Shown: positions 1 to 8,310 of the stretch, piece after piece
How positions within the stretch are numbered: position 1 is the stretch's first letter
Layout: every line of letters starts with the position of its first letter
Source: an uncultured Eubacteriales bacterium
GTDB taxonomy: Bacteria; Bacillota; Clostridia; Oscillospirales; CAG-382
NCBI GenBank assembly: GCA_934479825.1
Contig: CAKSOW010000024.1
Coordinates: 1-43,249 of the forward strand
DNA length: 43,249 bases
Reading direction: 5' to 3'
Program-made: the position numbers and the translations under genes
The notes under the pieces: generated by a model
Seen by the model: the letters and a program-made list of their open reading frames with translations, nothing else
Databases searched by the model: none
Told to the model about the DNA's origin: nothing

Positions 1-46
1 ATCGGGCTTCGCCCGAAAAGTCTTATAGACTTTTGCAACAATCTGA
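1..46 (+). repeat. Tail of structured dispersed repeat (copy 0, cut by window edge)
   Basis: The first 46 bases match the last 46 bases of the complete repeat copy at 77-270 and contain its last two hairpins: TCGGGC-TTC-GCCCGA and AAAAGTCT-TAT-AGACTTTT. The rest of the copy lies left of the window. It is followed by the same terminator hairpin that follows copy 1, so the repeat plus terminator is a tandem unit of about 224 bp. Confidence 0.85.
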
Positions 47-47
47 A

Positions 48-75
48 AGGAAGGAGCCGTTTTCGGCTCCTTCCT
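48..75. terminator. 12-bp hairpin terminator (first of two identical)
   Basis: AGGAAGGAGCCG and CGGCTCCTTCCT form perfect arms around a TTTT loop. An identical hairpin sits at 272-299. Placed directly after the repeat tail, it would end a plus-strand transcript entering from the left edge. Confidence 0.6.
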
Positions 76-76
76 C

Positions 77-270
77 TGAGCGTGTCGCAAAACTGCGTTT
101 TACGACACGGAAACAGATTCGTACGCTCGCGCCTCATGCCAAAAAGCTCCGCTTTTCGACACTCGCGAATCTATCGGTGAAAAATCCGTGGCACATGTCC
201 CCGGATTTTTCGAATTTTTATTAAATCGGGCTTCGCCCGAAAAGTCTTATAGACTTTTGCAACAATCTGA
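77..270 (+). repeat. 194-nt structured dispersed repeat, copy 1
   Basis: This is nearly identical to 36917-37111: two substitutions (129 and 212) and one extra A in the other copy. Five hairpins follow one another. They are GTGTCG..CGACAC (about 82-108), a GATTCG..CGAATC arm enclosing AAAGC-TCC-GCTTT (about 116-172), AAAATCCG..CGGATTTT (about 181-210), TCGGGC-TTC-GCCCGA and AAAAGTCT-TAT-AGACTTTT. Both complete copies sit directly before a terminator and next to a convergent gene, so the element is probably transcribed as part of a 3' UTR. A 63-codon open frame inside it has no ribosome binding site and is not considered a gene. Confidence 0.85.
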
Positions 271-271
271 A

Positions 272-299
272 AGGAAGGAGCCGTTTTCGGCTCCTTCCT
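272..299. terminator. Bidirectional terminator between repeat and nucleoside hydrolase
   Basis: This is a perfect 12-bp stem with a TTTT loop, identical to 48-75. On the minus strand it lies just after the nucleoside hydrolase stop and is followed by TTTC. On the plus strand it ends the repeat-containing transcript. Confidence 0.7.
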
Positions 300-316
300 C
301 TTTATGTATATCCCTT

Positions 317-1198
317 TTATTTCATCAGTTTATTCAATGTTTCCGCCGCCGTTTGCTCTGACGTTTCCAACGTCAGATACATATCCTTGCCGCCCTCGGA
401 AAAATGCGTTCTGCCGGCTTCATCAAAAGTGACTGTCACCGGATCGGAATAATCGAATAACGCATTTTCGTCCTGATAGATGGCCGCGTACACCGTCGCC
501 GGATCCCACGATGGACGGAGATAGGAATCCACACCGCACTCACGGCTGATGTAGTAGCCATAGGCTTTTTGCAAAAGCGGGTTTTCCGCGGCATCTTTTA
601 AGTGCGCGCCGGTCAGAATCTTTTCGCCGACTTCAAAACCGCAGTACACCACGGGCACGGGACACAAAGCCGCAAACGTCTGCGCGCCGTGTACATCGCA
701 TTTGATATTGTATTCCGCATATTCGGGTCTTGTAAAATGTCCGCCCATGCTGTAAACGGCCGACACGCTTTGCGCCATAAGCATTTTTCCGTCAAGCGGG
801 CTGATTTCATCCGGTTCAGACTGCAAAAACGCCGCAATATTAACATACGAACCAATTGTAACAAGCGTAACGCCGCGATTTTCCGAAAGGATCTTCCGCA
901 TTAACTTGACGCTGTCCGGATTTTCCTTTGCCGGCATATCCGCAGCCAGCGGTTTTACAAAAACATCAAAGCGTTCTTCGTTGATAAACCCCTTTTTCAC
1001 ACATGTTCCAACCGGCACGTCAATGCCGTAATAGGCTAACATTTTTTCGATAAAGCGCACGCCATACGGGTTGTCAATGGCATGGGTAACGCCCAAAAGC
1101 ATTGCCTCTTTGCGGTTATGCGCGCCGCAAAGAATAGCCAACGCCCCGACATCGTCGCAATCACATCCCATATCGGTATCAATCAGTATTTTTTCCAT
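317..1198 (-). CDS. Inosine/uridine-preferring nucleoside hydrolase family protein
   Basis: This 293-residue protein should hydrolyse the N-glycosidic bond of ribonucleosides to free base and ribose in the cytoplasm, a salvage reaction. The N-terminus carries the calcium-binding signature of the family, DTDMGCDCDD (residues 8-17), and the length is close to the usual 300-320. It has no signal peptide or membrane segment. The ATG start is supported by an AAGGAG about 10 nt upstream and by a minus-strand promoter at 1232-1260. It is transcribed alone, with a terminator at 272-299. Substrate preference (purine, pyrimidine or a modified nucleoside) cannot be read from the sequence. Confidence 0.85.
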   Translation of the reverse strand: MEKILIDTDMGCDCDDVGALAILCGAHNRKEAMLLGVTHAIDNPYGVRFIEKMLAYYGIDVPVGTCVKKGFINEERFDVFVKPLAADMPAKENPDSVKLMRKILSENRGVTLVTIGSYVNIAAFLQSEPDEISPLDGKMLMAQSVSAVYSMGGHFTRPEYAEYNIKCDVHGAQTFAALCPVPVVYCGFEVGEKILTGAHLKDAAENPLLQKAYGYYISRECGVDSYLRPSWDPATVYAAIYQDENALFDYSDPVTVTFDEAGRTHFSEGGKDMYLTLETSEQTAAETLNKLMK

Positions 1199-1231
1199 GA
1201 TATTCCACTCCTTATTCTGTTTTTCGTATAT

Positions 1232-1260
1232 AGAATACCACAGTTGATTTCATTTTGCAA
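1232..1260 (-). promoter_or_regulatory. Sigma-A-type promoter of the nucleoside hydrolase gene
   Basis: On the minus strand TTGCAA (1255-1260), a 17-nt spacer and TATTCT (1232-1237) stand about 35 nt before the start codon. Confidence 0.6.
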
Positions 1261-1337
1261 GGGTCGTTTTTACGTGCAAAACAGACCGAAACGCGCATGT
1301 GCCCTCTGTGGAAAAGACATTTTATTTTGGCCGATAT

Positions 1338-3698
1338 TTACCAAATGGACACACGGTTTTCTTCATCCACCCACATGCCGTCTTTTTCGGTAATGCCAAA
1401 CGCCTCATAGAAACCGTCGCAGTTTTCCAACGTCCGGTTGACACGGGCCTTGTCGGGAGCATGCGTATCGTTTTTCGCGATATACGCCGCATAGTCGCGC
1501 GTGGAAGTAGACGCCCATATACGGGCAAACGCGCGGTAAAACTCCTGCATATCGACCTTTTTGTTTTCAGACCCTAATTTTGTAAGGCACTGCATCGCCA
1601 TCTGATCGGCCAAATTTTCTTTCAATGTGAAACGTCCGTCCGTCAAGATACCCGGCGCCGCTTCAAAGTTGTCATAGAAAGAAACAAGCTTGGTGCAGCG
1701 CGCGGCAAAGGCGTCGGATTCCTCTTTTGTCATCCAACTCACGGCATTTCCCTTTGAATCAAACTGCACGCCGGTCGTATCAAAGGCATGCGCTATCTCA
1801 TGTGCGATAATAAAGCCGATACCGGCGAGATTTTCCTCATACGGCGCATTGGCATCATAAAACGGTTTCTGCAAGAGTGCAAACGGAAGCTCAATGCGGT
1901 TGTTTTGCGGGATATATCCGGCATTTGCCTCGAAAAGGTCTAAGACAAAACCGTCGTCCAATTCCTTATTATAGGTATCGTTCTGCGCTCTCTTCATAGA
2001 ATTGGCATAAAATCCAAGTATCCGGTTCAATGTCAGGAAAGCATCCTCTGTGCTGACTCTGATTCCGCCATATGTGCCCCACGGATATATAAAATCCCAA
2101 GGTTCACGGTTTGACAGGCTTCCGGCTTCCGGAGAACCGACGCGAATTTCAAGAGTATTTAATTTATTGTGAATCATCACCTTGGTTTTGTCGCTTGCCC
2201 AATCGATCGAATCCACCTGATTCTGATAACCGTCAATTATCTCATACACCATCTTGGTGACCTGTGCTTTAATCTCTTTCGGCTCTTCAAAACTATACCA
2301 CCACCAATTACTGCTTAGATCAGCCGGCATCCAGCTCTTCACCGTTTCCAGCGCCAACTGCTCATCGGTCGGTTTCGGCATGCCGGTATAGCCGCTTGCC
2401 AGCGTCAGAACCGCGTCTTGCAGATCCGTGCCTAAAAAGCCGGAAAAAGAGTTAAGCAAAGAAATCTGCATGACATTTTTCAATAACGACGTATGCTCCT
2501 CGGTCATATAGGCAGCAAACGCTTTTGCATACGCAACATCCATAACGAGATATTCGTCTTTTTCGCTAAGCATGCTGCTCGACAAGATCTTATGGATATC
2601 CACTTCTGAGAATATCTGTGCCAACTCGTCGGGCGTGAGAAGATTATTCAAATTTTCGATATTCTCCGCCTGTTCGGCGTCCATGCTGTGTTCGACAAGG
2701 TCTTTTTCAAAATCGAAAAACGCCTGCATCTGCTTTTCGTCAAGCGTATCCCCTGCGATTTCCGAAACTTTGCGCAGATAATCAAAATACATTTCTTTCT
2801 GCTCATCCGTGCCGTTGATGTAAAAATCCGCCGGCATAAGCGGTTCATAGGTAACAAGCGTCGTCCGGTATATCGTGTTGTCCTTGAAATCGCGCACCAG
2901 AGTGAACCCGATCAGCGGACTTGTGAACAGATTTTTCTGAATATCATAGTGTGCCGACAACAACTCGGAAAAATCCTTGGCTTTCTGAATCGCCGTCATG
3001 TATTTTTCAACCGGTTTTATTCCGTTTTTGTCGCGGAACTCCTTGTTCATCAAAGATTGGTAAAACTTTTGACTGAAATTAGATGTACCCCAACTCACGT
3101 TTTCCAACAGTTCGCCATCAACTTTATTCTGCACTGCCGTAAACGAATCGGTCTTTTTCTGCAAAGCCGGAATCTCCATTGTTTCAAGAGTTTCCTTGTT
3201 GACCGCAGCATAGAAATCGTCCTTTTCGTTGGTGCCGAAAAGCGCAAAAACACGGTCTATAAATAGATTCATCTGCTCTTTTGTGACCGGTTCATCCGGG
3301 GAAAACGTACCGGGCGCCGTTCCGGCGGCAATACCGGCGTCAAACACACCGGCTAACTCCTTTTGCGCCCAATCGGGAATATCGTTAAAGGAATCTGCCG
3401 CAAGCGCCATACGCGCGTTGTGCCCGACCGGTTTTGGGAGCGTTCCGAACGCACGCTTTAACATCACAAGCGCTTCGGCGCGCGTTACGCCGCGTTCTTC
3501 GTGTAAAAGGCCGTCCTCATAGCCCTTGATGACGTCGGTTTTCTTTACCTCCGGATTATAGTCATCCGCCGCATTCAAAAGCATTTCAACAACTTCTCCG
3601 CGCGTAGCGCCGATCTCTTCCGCCGATACGAAAAACACATTTTGACAAAGCAATGCGGCCGCCGCGCAGACAGCGGCAACAAATCGTTTGAAATTCAT
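1338..3698 (-). CDS. Exported M13-family zinc metallopeptidase with N-terminal SLH repeats
   Basis: This 786-residue neprilysin/PepO-type endopeptidase probably acts at the cell surface. It starts with a Sec signal peptide (MNFKRF, then a hydrophobic stretch, cleavage near VSAEE). Two S-layer-homology-like repeats follow (about 25-135, including AGTAPGTFSPDEPVTKEQM), then the M13 N-terminal domain and the catalytic domain. HEIAH (about 633-637) and ENLAD (about 693-697) give the expected zinc ligands and catalytic Glu. The start is the ATG at 3698, 7 nt after GAGGAG. A TTG 18 nt upstream in the same frame lies before the ribosome binding site and is not the start. SLH repeats on an M13 enzyme suggest anchoring to secondary wall polymer. 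It has its own promoter at 3773-3801. Confidence 0.9.
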   Translation of the reverse strand: MNFKRFVAAVCAAAALLCQNVFFVSAEEIGATRGEVVEMLLNAADDYNPEVKKTDVIKGYEDGLLHEERGVTRAEALVMLKRAFGTLPKPVGHNARMALAADSFNDIPDWAQKELAGVFDAGIAAGTAPGTFSPDEPVTKEQMNLFIDRVFALFGTNEKDDFYAAVNKETLETMEIPALQKKTDSFTAVQNKVDGELLENVSWGTSNFSQKFYQSLMNKEFRDKNGIKPVEKYMTAIQKAKDFSELLSAHYDIQKNLFTSPLIGFTLVRDFKDNTIYRTTLVTYEPLMPADFYINGTDEQKEMYFDYLRKVSEIAGDTLDEKQMQAFFDFEKDLVEHSMDAEQAENIENLNNLLTPDELAQIFSEVDIHKILSSSMLSEKDEYLVMDVAYAKAFAAYMTEEHTSLLKNVMQISLLNSFSGFLGTDLQDAVLTLASGYTGMPKPTDEQLALETVKSWMPADLSSNWWWYSFEEPKEIKAQVTKMVYEIIDGYQNQVDSIDWASDKTKVMIHNKLNTLEIRVGSPEAGSLSNREPWDFIYPWGTYGGIRVSTEDAFLTLNRILGFYANSMKRAQNDTYNKELDDGFVLDLFEANAGYIPQNNRIELPFALLQKPFYDANAPYEENLAGIGFIIAHEIAHAFDTTGVQFDSKGNAVSWMTKEESDAFAARCTKLVSFYDNFEAAPGILTDGRFTLKENLADQMAMQCLTKLGSENKKVDMQEFYRAFARIWASTSTRDYAAYIAKNDTHAPDKARVNRTLENCDGFYEAFGITEKDGMWVDEENRVSIW

Positions 3699-3772
3699 TT
3701 TTAAACTCCTCTTCAATCGGGTTTATACGTTTTATTCGGAATGCGGGAACTCTTCCGAAATTGTTTATTTTT

Positions 3773-3801
3773 ATTATATCATAAATTAAGAAAAAAGTAA
3801 A
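3773..3801 (-). promoter_or_regulatory. Promoter of the SLH-M13 peptidase gene
   Basis: On the minus strand TTTACT (3796-3801), a 17-nt spacer and a consensus TATAAT (3773-3778) precede the gene. Confidence 0.65.
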
Positions 3802-3847
3802 CCGGCATTTTTCGACATTCATTTAAATGAAACAATATAGTTTTGCC

Positions 3848-3876
3848 TTAACAAAGCGCGTATTATTTGCTATGAT
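3848..3876 (+). promoter_or_regulatory. Promoter of the SLC13-like permease gene
   Basis: TTAACA (3848-3853), a 17-nt spacer and TATGAT (3871-3876). The region between it and the start codon contains a short CCATC..GATGG stem of unknown meaning. Confidence 0.5.
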
Positions 3877-3936
3877 TTATATTTGTTGCCATCCCTGCAA
3901 AGATGGTTCTATTCGCTTGCAATATAAGGAGATTTT

Positions 3937-5079
3937 ATGAAAAAACGTATATTGGTGCAGAAATCACTCGCTGAACTGACTTTATTTGTCCGGAAAAACA
4001 CCGTCATGGTCATTGCACTTCTTGCGGCGCTTATCACCATGTTTATCGTGCCGCCGGATAAGGCATATGCGTCCTATTTCGATTACAAAACGCTGGCTTG
4101 CCTGTTCTGTGTGCTTGCAACGGTATGTGCGTTGAAAAACATCCGCTTTTTCTACCTGTTGGCACGCAAAATCATCCATTTTGCCGGGAATGCACGTGTA
4201 AGCGTATTGGCTCTTGTCTACATCACCTTTATCGGTTCCATGCTCATTGCCAACGACATGGCCCTGCTTACATTCCTGCCGCTCGGTTATTTCACGCTCA
4301 ACACCTGCGGCAAGCAGAAATACATGGCTTTCACCTTTATCATGCAGAACATTGCCGCCAATCTCGGCGGCATGCTGACGCCGTTCGGCAATCCGCAGAA
4401 TCTGTATCTGTATACGAAATTTCACATTCCGAATCTGGAATTCATGCGCATTATGGCGCCGCCGTTTTTCTTTTCAGTCGCGCTTATCACACTTTTCTGC
4501 ATTATTTTCGTAAAGCCGGAGAAATTGGAATTGGCGGACGAGAAAATTGCGTTTGGTCTGCCGCGGACGGTGTTGTATCTTGCGCTTTTTGCTCTTTCAA
4601 TTGCAATCGTTTTCCGCGGTGTGCCTTATGTGACAGGCCTTATCGTCATTCCGGCAGTTTTGCTGTTTGCCGACCGGAAAGCGCTGAAAATGGTAGACTA
4701 TCCGCTTTTATTAACCTTTGTATTCTTCTTCATTTTTGCCGGAAACATGGCGCGTATCAATGGAATCCGGACGTTCTTCTCGTGGCTTCTCAGCAAGAAC
4801 ACCTTGATTTTCAGCGCGCTTTCCTGTCAGTTTATCAGCAACGTGCCGTCGGCAATCCTGCTTTCCCAGTTCACGGACAACTATCCGGACTTATTGGTCG
4901 GCGTCAACATCGGCGGTGTAGGAACATTGATCGCGTCGCTGGCCAGTCTTATCACTTTCCGCGAATATGTCAGCCATAATCCCGATAAGACCGGCCGCTA
5001 TGTTGCTGAATTTTCGGCTTTCAACTTTGCGTTTTTATTCCTTTTGATCGGGTTCATGTCCGTCTTGAAATGCCTGTAA
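3937..5079 (+). CDS. SLC13/ArsB-type anion permease (citrate transporter-like)
   Basis: This is a 380-residue polytopic membrane protein with roughly ten hydrophobic segments. The pattern fits the ion-transporter superfamily that includes DASS/SLC13 and ArsB-like carriers: an N-terminal half with IANDMALLTFLPL, and a re-entrant-type loop with NIAANLGGMLTPFGNPQN. The C-terminal half repeats this arrangement (QFISNVPSAILLSQF). The substrate is probably a di- or tricarboxylate or an inorganic oxyanion, but cannot be decided. It starts at ATG with AAGGAG 8 nt upstream and is transcribed alone, ending at a strong bidirectional terminator. At 380 residues it is shorter than most SLC13 proteins (450-500). 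Confidence 0.75.
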   Translation: MKKRILVQKSLAELTLFVRKNTVMVIALLAALITMFIVPPDKAYASYFDYKTLACLFCVLATVCALKNIRFFYLLARKIIHFAGNARVSVLALVYITFIGSMLIANDMALLTFLPLGYFTLNTCGKQKYMAFTFIMQNIAANLGGMLTPFGNPQNLYLYTKFHIPNLEFMRIMAPPFFFSVALITLFCIIFVKPEKLELADEKIAFGLPRTVLYLALFALSIAIVFRGVPYVTGLIVIPAVLLFADRKALKMVDYPLLLTFVFFFIFAGNMARINGIRTFFSWLLSKNTLIFSALSCQFISNVPSAILLSQFTDNYPDLLVGVNIGGVGTLIASLASLITFREYVSHNPDKTGRYVAEFSAFNFAFLFLLIGFMSVLKCL

Positions 5080-5125
5080 AATCTTTGAGTATATCAAAAA
5101 ACGCCGTTTTCAACACATAAAAAAC

Positions 5126-5162
5126 CTCTGTGTTTGATATTTTACAAACACAGAGTTTTTTA
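5126..5162. terminator. Bidirectional terminator
   Basis: The arms CTCTGTGTTTG and CAAACACAGAG are perfect over 11 bp. A-rich sequence on the left and a T-run on the right serve both convergent genes, the permease (plus) and the MurE fusion (minus). Confidence 0.85.
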
Positions 5163-5175
5163 TCAATTCACGCAC

Positions 5176-7548
5176 TTATCCTTTTGCCGAAATGGTCGTT
5201 CCGATTTTTCCTTTGGTGATAAAGTAGGAAATCAGATTATACCGCACGCCTCCGTTGACGATAGCCACTTCGGAAACGCCGTTCTGCACGGAGTTTATGC
5301 AGTTTCTCAATTTCGGCATCATTCCTCCGTCGATAAAACCGTTTTCAATCAGATCTTTCGCCTTATCCACGGAAAGTGTGTTTACAAGCGTATCTTTGTT
5401 GTTGACGTCAAGAAGAATGCCGTCCACATCCGTTAAAAACATGAGCGTGTCCGCGCCAAGCGCTTCGGCGACGGCAAACGCCGCGTCGTCCGCATTGACA
5501 TTGAGCGTCTCGCCCTTATCCGACGAAGAGACCGGAGAAACGACCGGCAGAAAGCCGTTGTCCAGCAAAAGGCGCAAGATCTCCGGATTCACCTTTTCCA
5601 CTTTGCCGACATAGCCGATATCGCCCTCGGGAATGGTCTTCCGCACGGCGGTAATGAGGTTTCCGTCCTTTCCGGAAAGGCCGCAGGCGTTCAGATTTTC
5701 GTCTTTCAGACCCTGAACAATGGCCTTATTGACTTTGCCGGACAGGATTTCCTCGACAATGCCGATGGAATCCTTGCCGGTCACACGGTATCCGCCATTG
5801 AATTCCGGCGCAATTCCGTTTTTCTTCAAAGCCGCTGAAATGGCTTTGCCGCCGCCATGGACCAAAACGACCTTGGCTCCCACCATTTTTAGCATCTCAA
5901 TATCTTCGTACAGATTTTTGAGAGACGATTCGCTTTCCATAATACTGCCGCCAAGCTTGACCAAAATTGTTTTGCCGAACAGCTTGCGAAACGCCGGGAG
6001 CACGCTTTGGAAATTGCTGATTTTCTCCGACGCGTCGATTTTATGCGCCACGTCGTATTCTTTTAAATACTTTTTCGTGTATTCCACATCGGTCTCGCAC
6101 GGCACGTATTTTGTGCCGCGTTTCTGGCGCGTTTCGTTGCCTTTGCCGGTAACAAGCACGACCGTTTCACGGCCGGCCGACAGAATGGCTTTCCGGATCG
6201 CTTCTCCTCTGTCCGGCTCGATTTCATACGCGCAGCCGCTCTCGGCCACATGCCCGGCAATCTGTTCGCAGATCTGCATAAGCGGTTCTTCGCCGGGATC
6301 TTCCTCGGTGATATACACATAATCGGAATATTTTCCGGCAAGCTCGCCAAGGTCTTTTCTGCGCTGAAACGCCTTGCCGCCCGGACAACCGAACACGGTA
6401 ACAATGCGTCTGCCAGGAAATTCCTTGGTTACGGAATCGTATAAGCACTCAAAACTGAGTTTATTATGGGCATAATCGACAATGGCGACGATTTTATTGT
6501 CGCTGTTGGTGTAGCTTTCCATACGCCCCGAAGAACGCGCTTTCATCAGTCCTACATAAACAAAATGCTTCGGAATGCCCAAAAGCAAGCAAACGCTGAT
6601 CGCCGCCAATGCGTTCTGTACATTGAAAAGTCCGGGAATGGTCAATGTGATCTCCTCGGAATACTCCGGTGTACGGACAGTAAAGACGGTATCGTTGCCG
6701 GATTTATGGATATGATAGGCATATACGTCAGCGCTTTCATCGGTCGTCGAGAACGTGATGACCTTTTCACAAACACTTGCCGCTTGGATAACTTCATCGC
6801 GGCGCAGGGTGTCAAGGCTCACGCAGGCCCTCTTGCAGTGACCGAACAGTTTCATTTTTGAGGCGAAATAATCATCAAAATCCGGATGTTCCACCGCGCT
6901 GATATGATCCTCGCCGATGTTCAGATATACGCCGATATCAAAACCGACGCCGTACACACGGTCATATTTCAGCGCCTGCGAGGAAACCTCCATGACAAGA
7001 TACGGTATACCGGCGTTTACGGCATTGGAAAAATGCTTATACAGCTCGCCGACTTCGGGGGTTGTGAGGTGAGACTCAAATTTTTCCTTGCCGTCATAGG
7101 TATCGATCGAAGAAATATAAGCCGCAGACGGTTTCTGTTCGCTATGTAAGTATTCATCAAGAATGTATTTGATAAAATAGGTGGTGGTGGATTTTCCTTT
7201 GGTACCGGTGATACCGATTAAATCGATATTCTTCCACACGCTGTCATAGAAATAATCGAAAATAAGCGCCATAGCGCGGCGGATATCGCTTACTAATATA
7301 TGGTCGGCCTCCGCGGCATATTCGGTTTCCGAAAGATAACAGACAGCTCCCGCAGACAGTGCGTCGGTTAAGTATTCTTCCTTAAAATGCGCGCCTTTGC
7401 AGATAAAAAGCGTGTTTTTTCCGGATTCCTTGGAGTTGTAGGTGACGTTTTCCACCGTGACGGACGGCACATTAAGGCTTAGTTTTGTGACAAGGCCGTT
7501 TTCGCCGAGCAGTTTTACATAGTCGTTTAACGTATGTTTCATAAGCAA
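5176..7548 (-). CDS. MurE-type Mur ligase fused to an acetylglutamate kinase (ArgB-like) domain
   Basis: This 790-residue protein joins two complete enzyme domains. Residues 1-495 form a Mur ligase of MurE type, which adds the third stem residue to UDP-MurNAc-L-Ala-D-Glu. It has the ATP loop GTKGKST (115-121), TTPE (162-165), a candidate carbamylated lysine in ASKMKLF (about 231), IVDYAHN and GKGNE. Where meso-DAP-adding enzymes carry DNPR, this protein has EEDPGEE (415-421), which argues against DAP. Residues about 515-790 form an N-acetylglutamate kinase domain with KLGG (531-534), HGGG (564-567), YRVT, NADDAA (685-690), TDVDG and GGMMPKL (741-747), so its active site looks intact. The start is a TTG with GGAG 7 nt upstream; an ATG two codons later is possible. 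It is the last gene of a three-gene operon, 12 nt after the racemase gene. I do not know of a described MurE-ArgB fusion. Confidence 0.88.
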   Translation of the reverse strand: MLMKHTLNDYVKLLGENGLVTKLSLNVPSVTVENVTYNSKESGKNTLFICKGAHFKEEYLTDALSAGAVCYLSETEYAAEADHILVSDIRRAMALIFDYFYDSVWKNIDLIGITGTKGKSTTTYFIKYILDEYLHSEQKPSAAYISSIDTYDGKEKFESHLTTPEVGELYKHFSNAVNAGIPYLVMEVSSQALKYDRVYGVGFDIGVYLNIGEDHISAVEHPDFDDYFASKMKLFGHCKRACVSLDTLRRDEVIQAASVCEKVITFSTTDESADVYAYHIHKSGNDTVFTVRTPEYSEEITLTIPGLFNVQNALAAISVCLLLGIPKHFVYVGLMKARSSGRMESYTNSDNKIVAIVDYAHNKLSFECLYDSVTKEFPGRRIVTVFGCPGGKAFQRRKDLGELAGKYSDYVYITEEDPGEEPLMQICEQIAGHVAESGCAYEIEPDRGEAIRKAILSAGRETVVLVTGKGNETRQKRGTKYVPCETDVEYTKKYLKEYDVAHKIDASEKISNFQSVLPAFRKLFGKTILVKLGGSIMESESSLKNLYEDIEMLKMVGAKVVLVHGGGKAISAALKKNGIAPEFNGGYRVTGKDSIGIVEEILSGKVNKAIVQGLKDENLNACGLSGKDGNLITAVRKTIPEGDIGYVGKVEKVNPEILRLLLDNGFLPVVSPVSSSDKGETLNVNADDAAFAVAEALGADTLMFLTDVDGILLDVNNKDTLVNTLSVDKAKDLIENGFIDGGMMPKLRNCINSVQNGVSEVAIVNGGVRYNLISYFITKGKIGTTISAKG

Positions 7549-7560
7549 TGATATCTCCGG

Positions 7561-8298
7561 TCAATTCTGTTTTTCGGACTGAGCTTGAAAATCAAACTCT
7601 TTTTTTAACTTGCCGCCGCAAAGCCGGACAGCCTTTTCACACAGCACATCCAACGCGTCAAGATAAAAACGGTCGAGCGCATGATAGTTTTTAAAGCAGG
7701 ACAACTCGGTACAGGCAAGGATAGCCGCTTCACAGCCGTTCTTTTTCAAATAGGTATCGATGATGCCGAAATCGTCGATACTTCCCTTTTCGCCGGCTTT
7801 TATCTGCTCATAAATGATTTTCATGACGATCTTTTGCGTACTTTCATCAGGCGTCACACAGCAAAGTCCGGCTTTTTCGCATTCTTTGGCATAGATTCCG
7901 GCAAAGACCGTTCCGTCGGTTGCCAATAATCCCACTTTTGTGATAGCCGGATCACGTTCTTTTACCCGTTTGACGGTCTCGCGTACCATATGGATAATAG
8001 GAATCTTCACCTGTGCCTGCAAAGCGTCGTAAAAATAATGCGAGGTATTGCAGGGAATCGCGATATAGTCCGCACCATTGGTTTCGAGCATTTTCGCGTC
8101 CTCTGAAAGCAAGGAAAAGACCTTTTCGGTTTTTCCGGAACGGATGGCTTCCGTGCGGTCGGGCATGGCGGCATGGCTAAGAATAATCATATCAATGTGT
8201 TCTTGATCGCATTTTGCATCGGTCATGGAAATGATTTTCTGATACAAAAGTTCCGTTGCCTGCGGTCCCATGCCGCCGATGACGCCGAGTTTTCCCAC
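7561..8298 (-). CDS. Aspartate/glutamate racemase family protein, probable aspartate racemase
   Basis: This is a 245-residue cofactor-independent amino acid racemase. Both catalytic cysteines are present, in AIPCNTSH (Cys83) and AILACTELS (Cys196), and the N-terminus has the GVIGGMGPQAT motif typical of aspartate racemases. By context it should supply D-aspartate to the upstream ATP-grasp ligase, as RacD does beside the Enterococcus faecium D-aspartate ligase. The start is GTG, fixed by AAGGAG 8 nt upstream. It lies 12 nt after the ATP-grasp gene and 12 nt before the MurE fusion, so the three are co-transcribed. Racemase activity follows from the motifs; the aspartate preference is inferred. 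Confidence 0.85.
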   Translation of the reverse strand: MGKLGVIGGMGPQATELLYQKIISMTDAKCDQEHIDMIILSHAAMPDRTEAIRSGKTEKVFSLLSEDAKMLETNGADYIAIPCNTSHYFYDALQAQVKIPIIHMVRETVKRVKERDPAITKVGLLATDGTVFAGIYAKECEKAGLCCVTPDESTQKIVMKIIYEQIKAGEKGSIDDFGIIDTYLKKNGCEAAILACTELSCFKNYHALDRFYLDALDVLCEKAVRLCGGKLKKEFDFQAQSEKQN

Positions 8299-8310
8299 GA
8301 TGTATACTCC

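Noticed and set aside
33..224. 63-codon open frame at the window start
   Set aside because: It lies wholly inside the repeat and terminator hairpins, has no ribosome binding site, and the frame has no counterpart of its own around copy 2.
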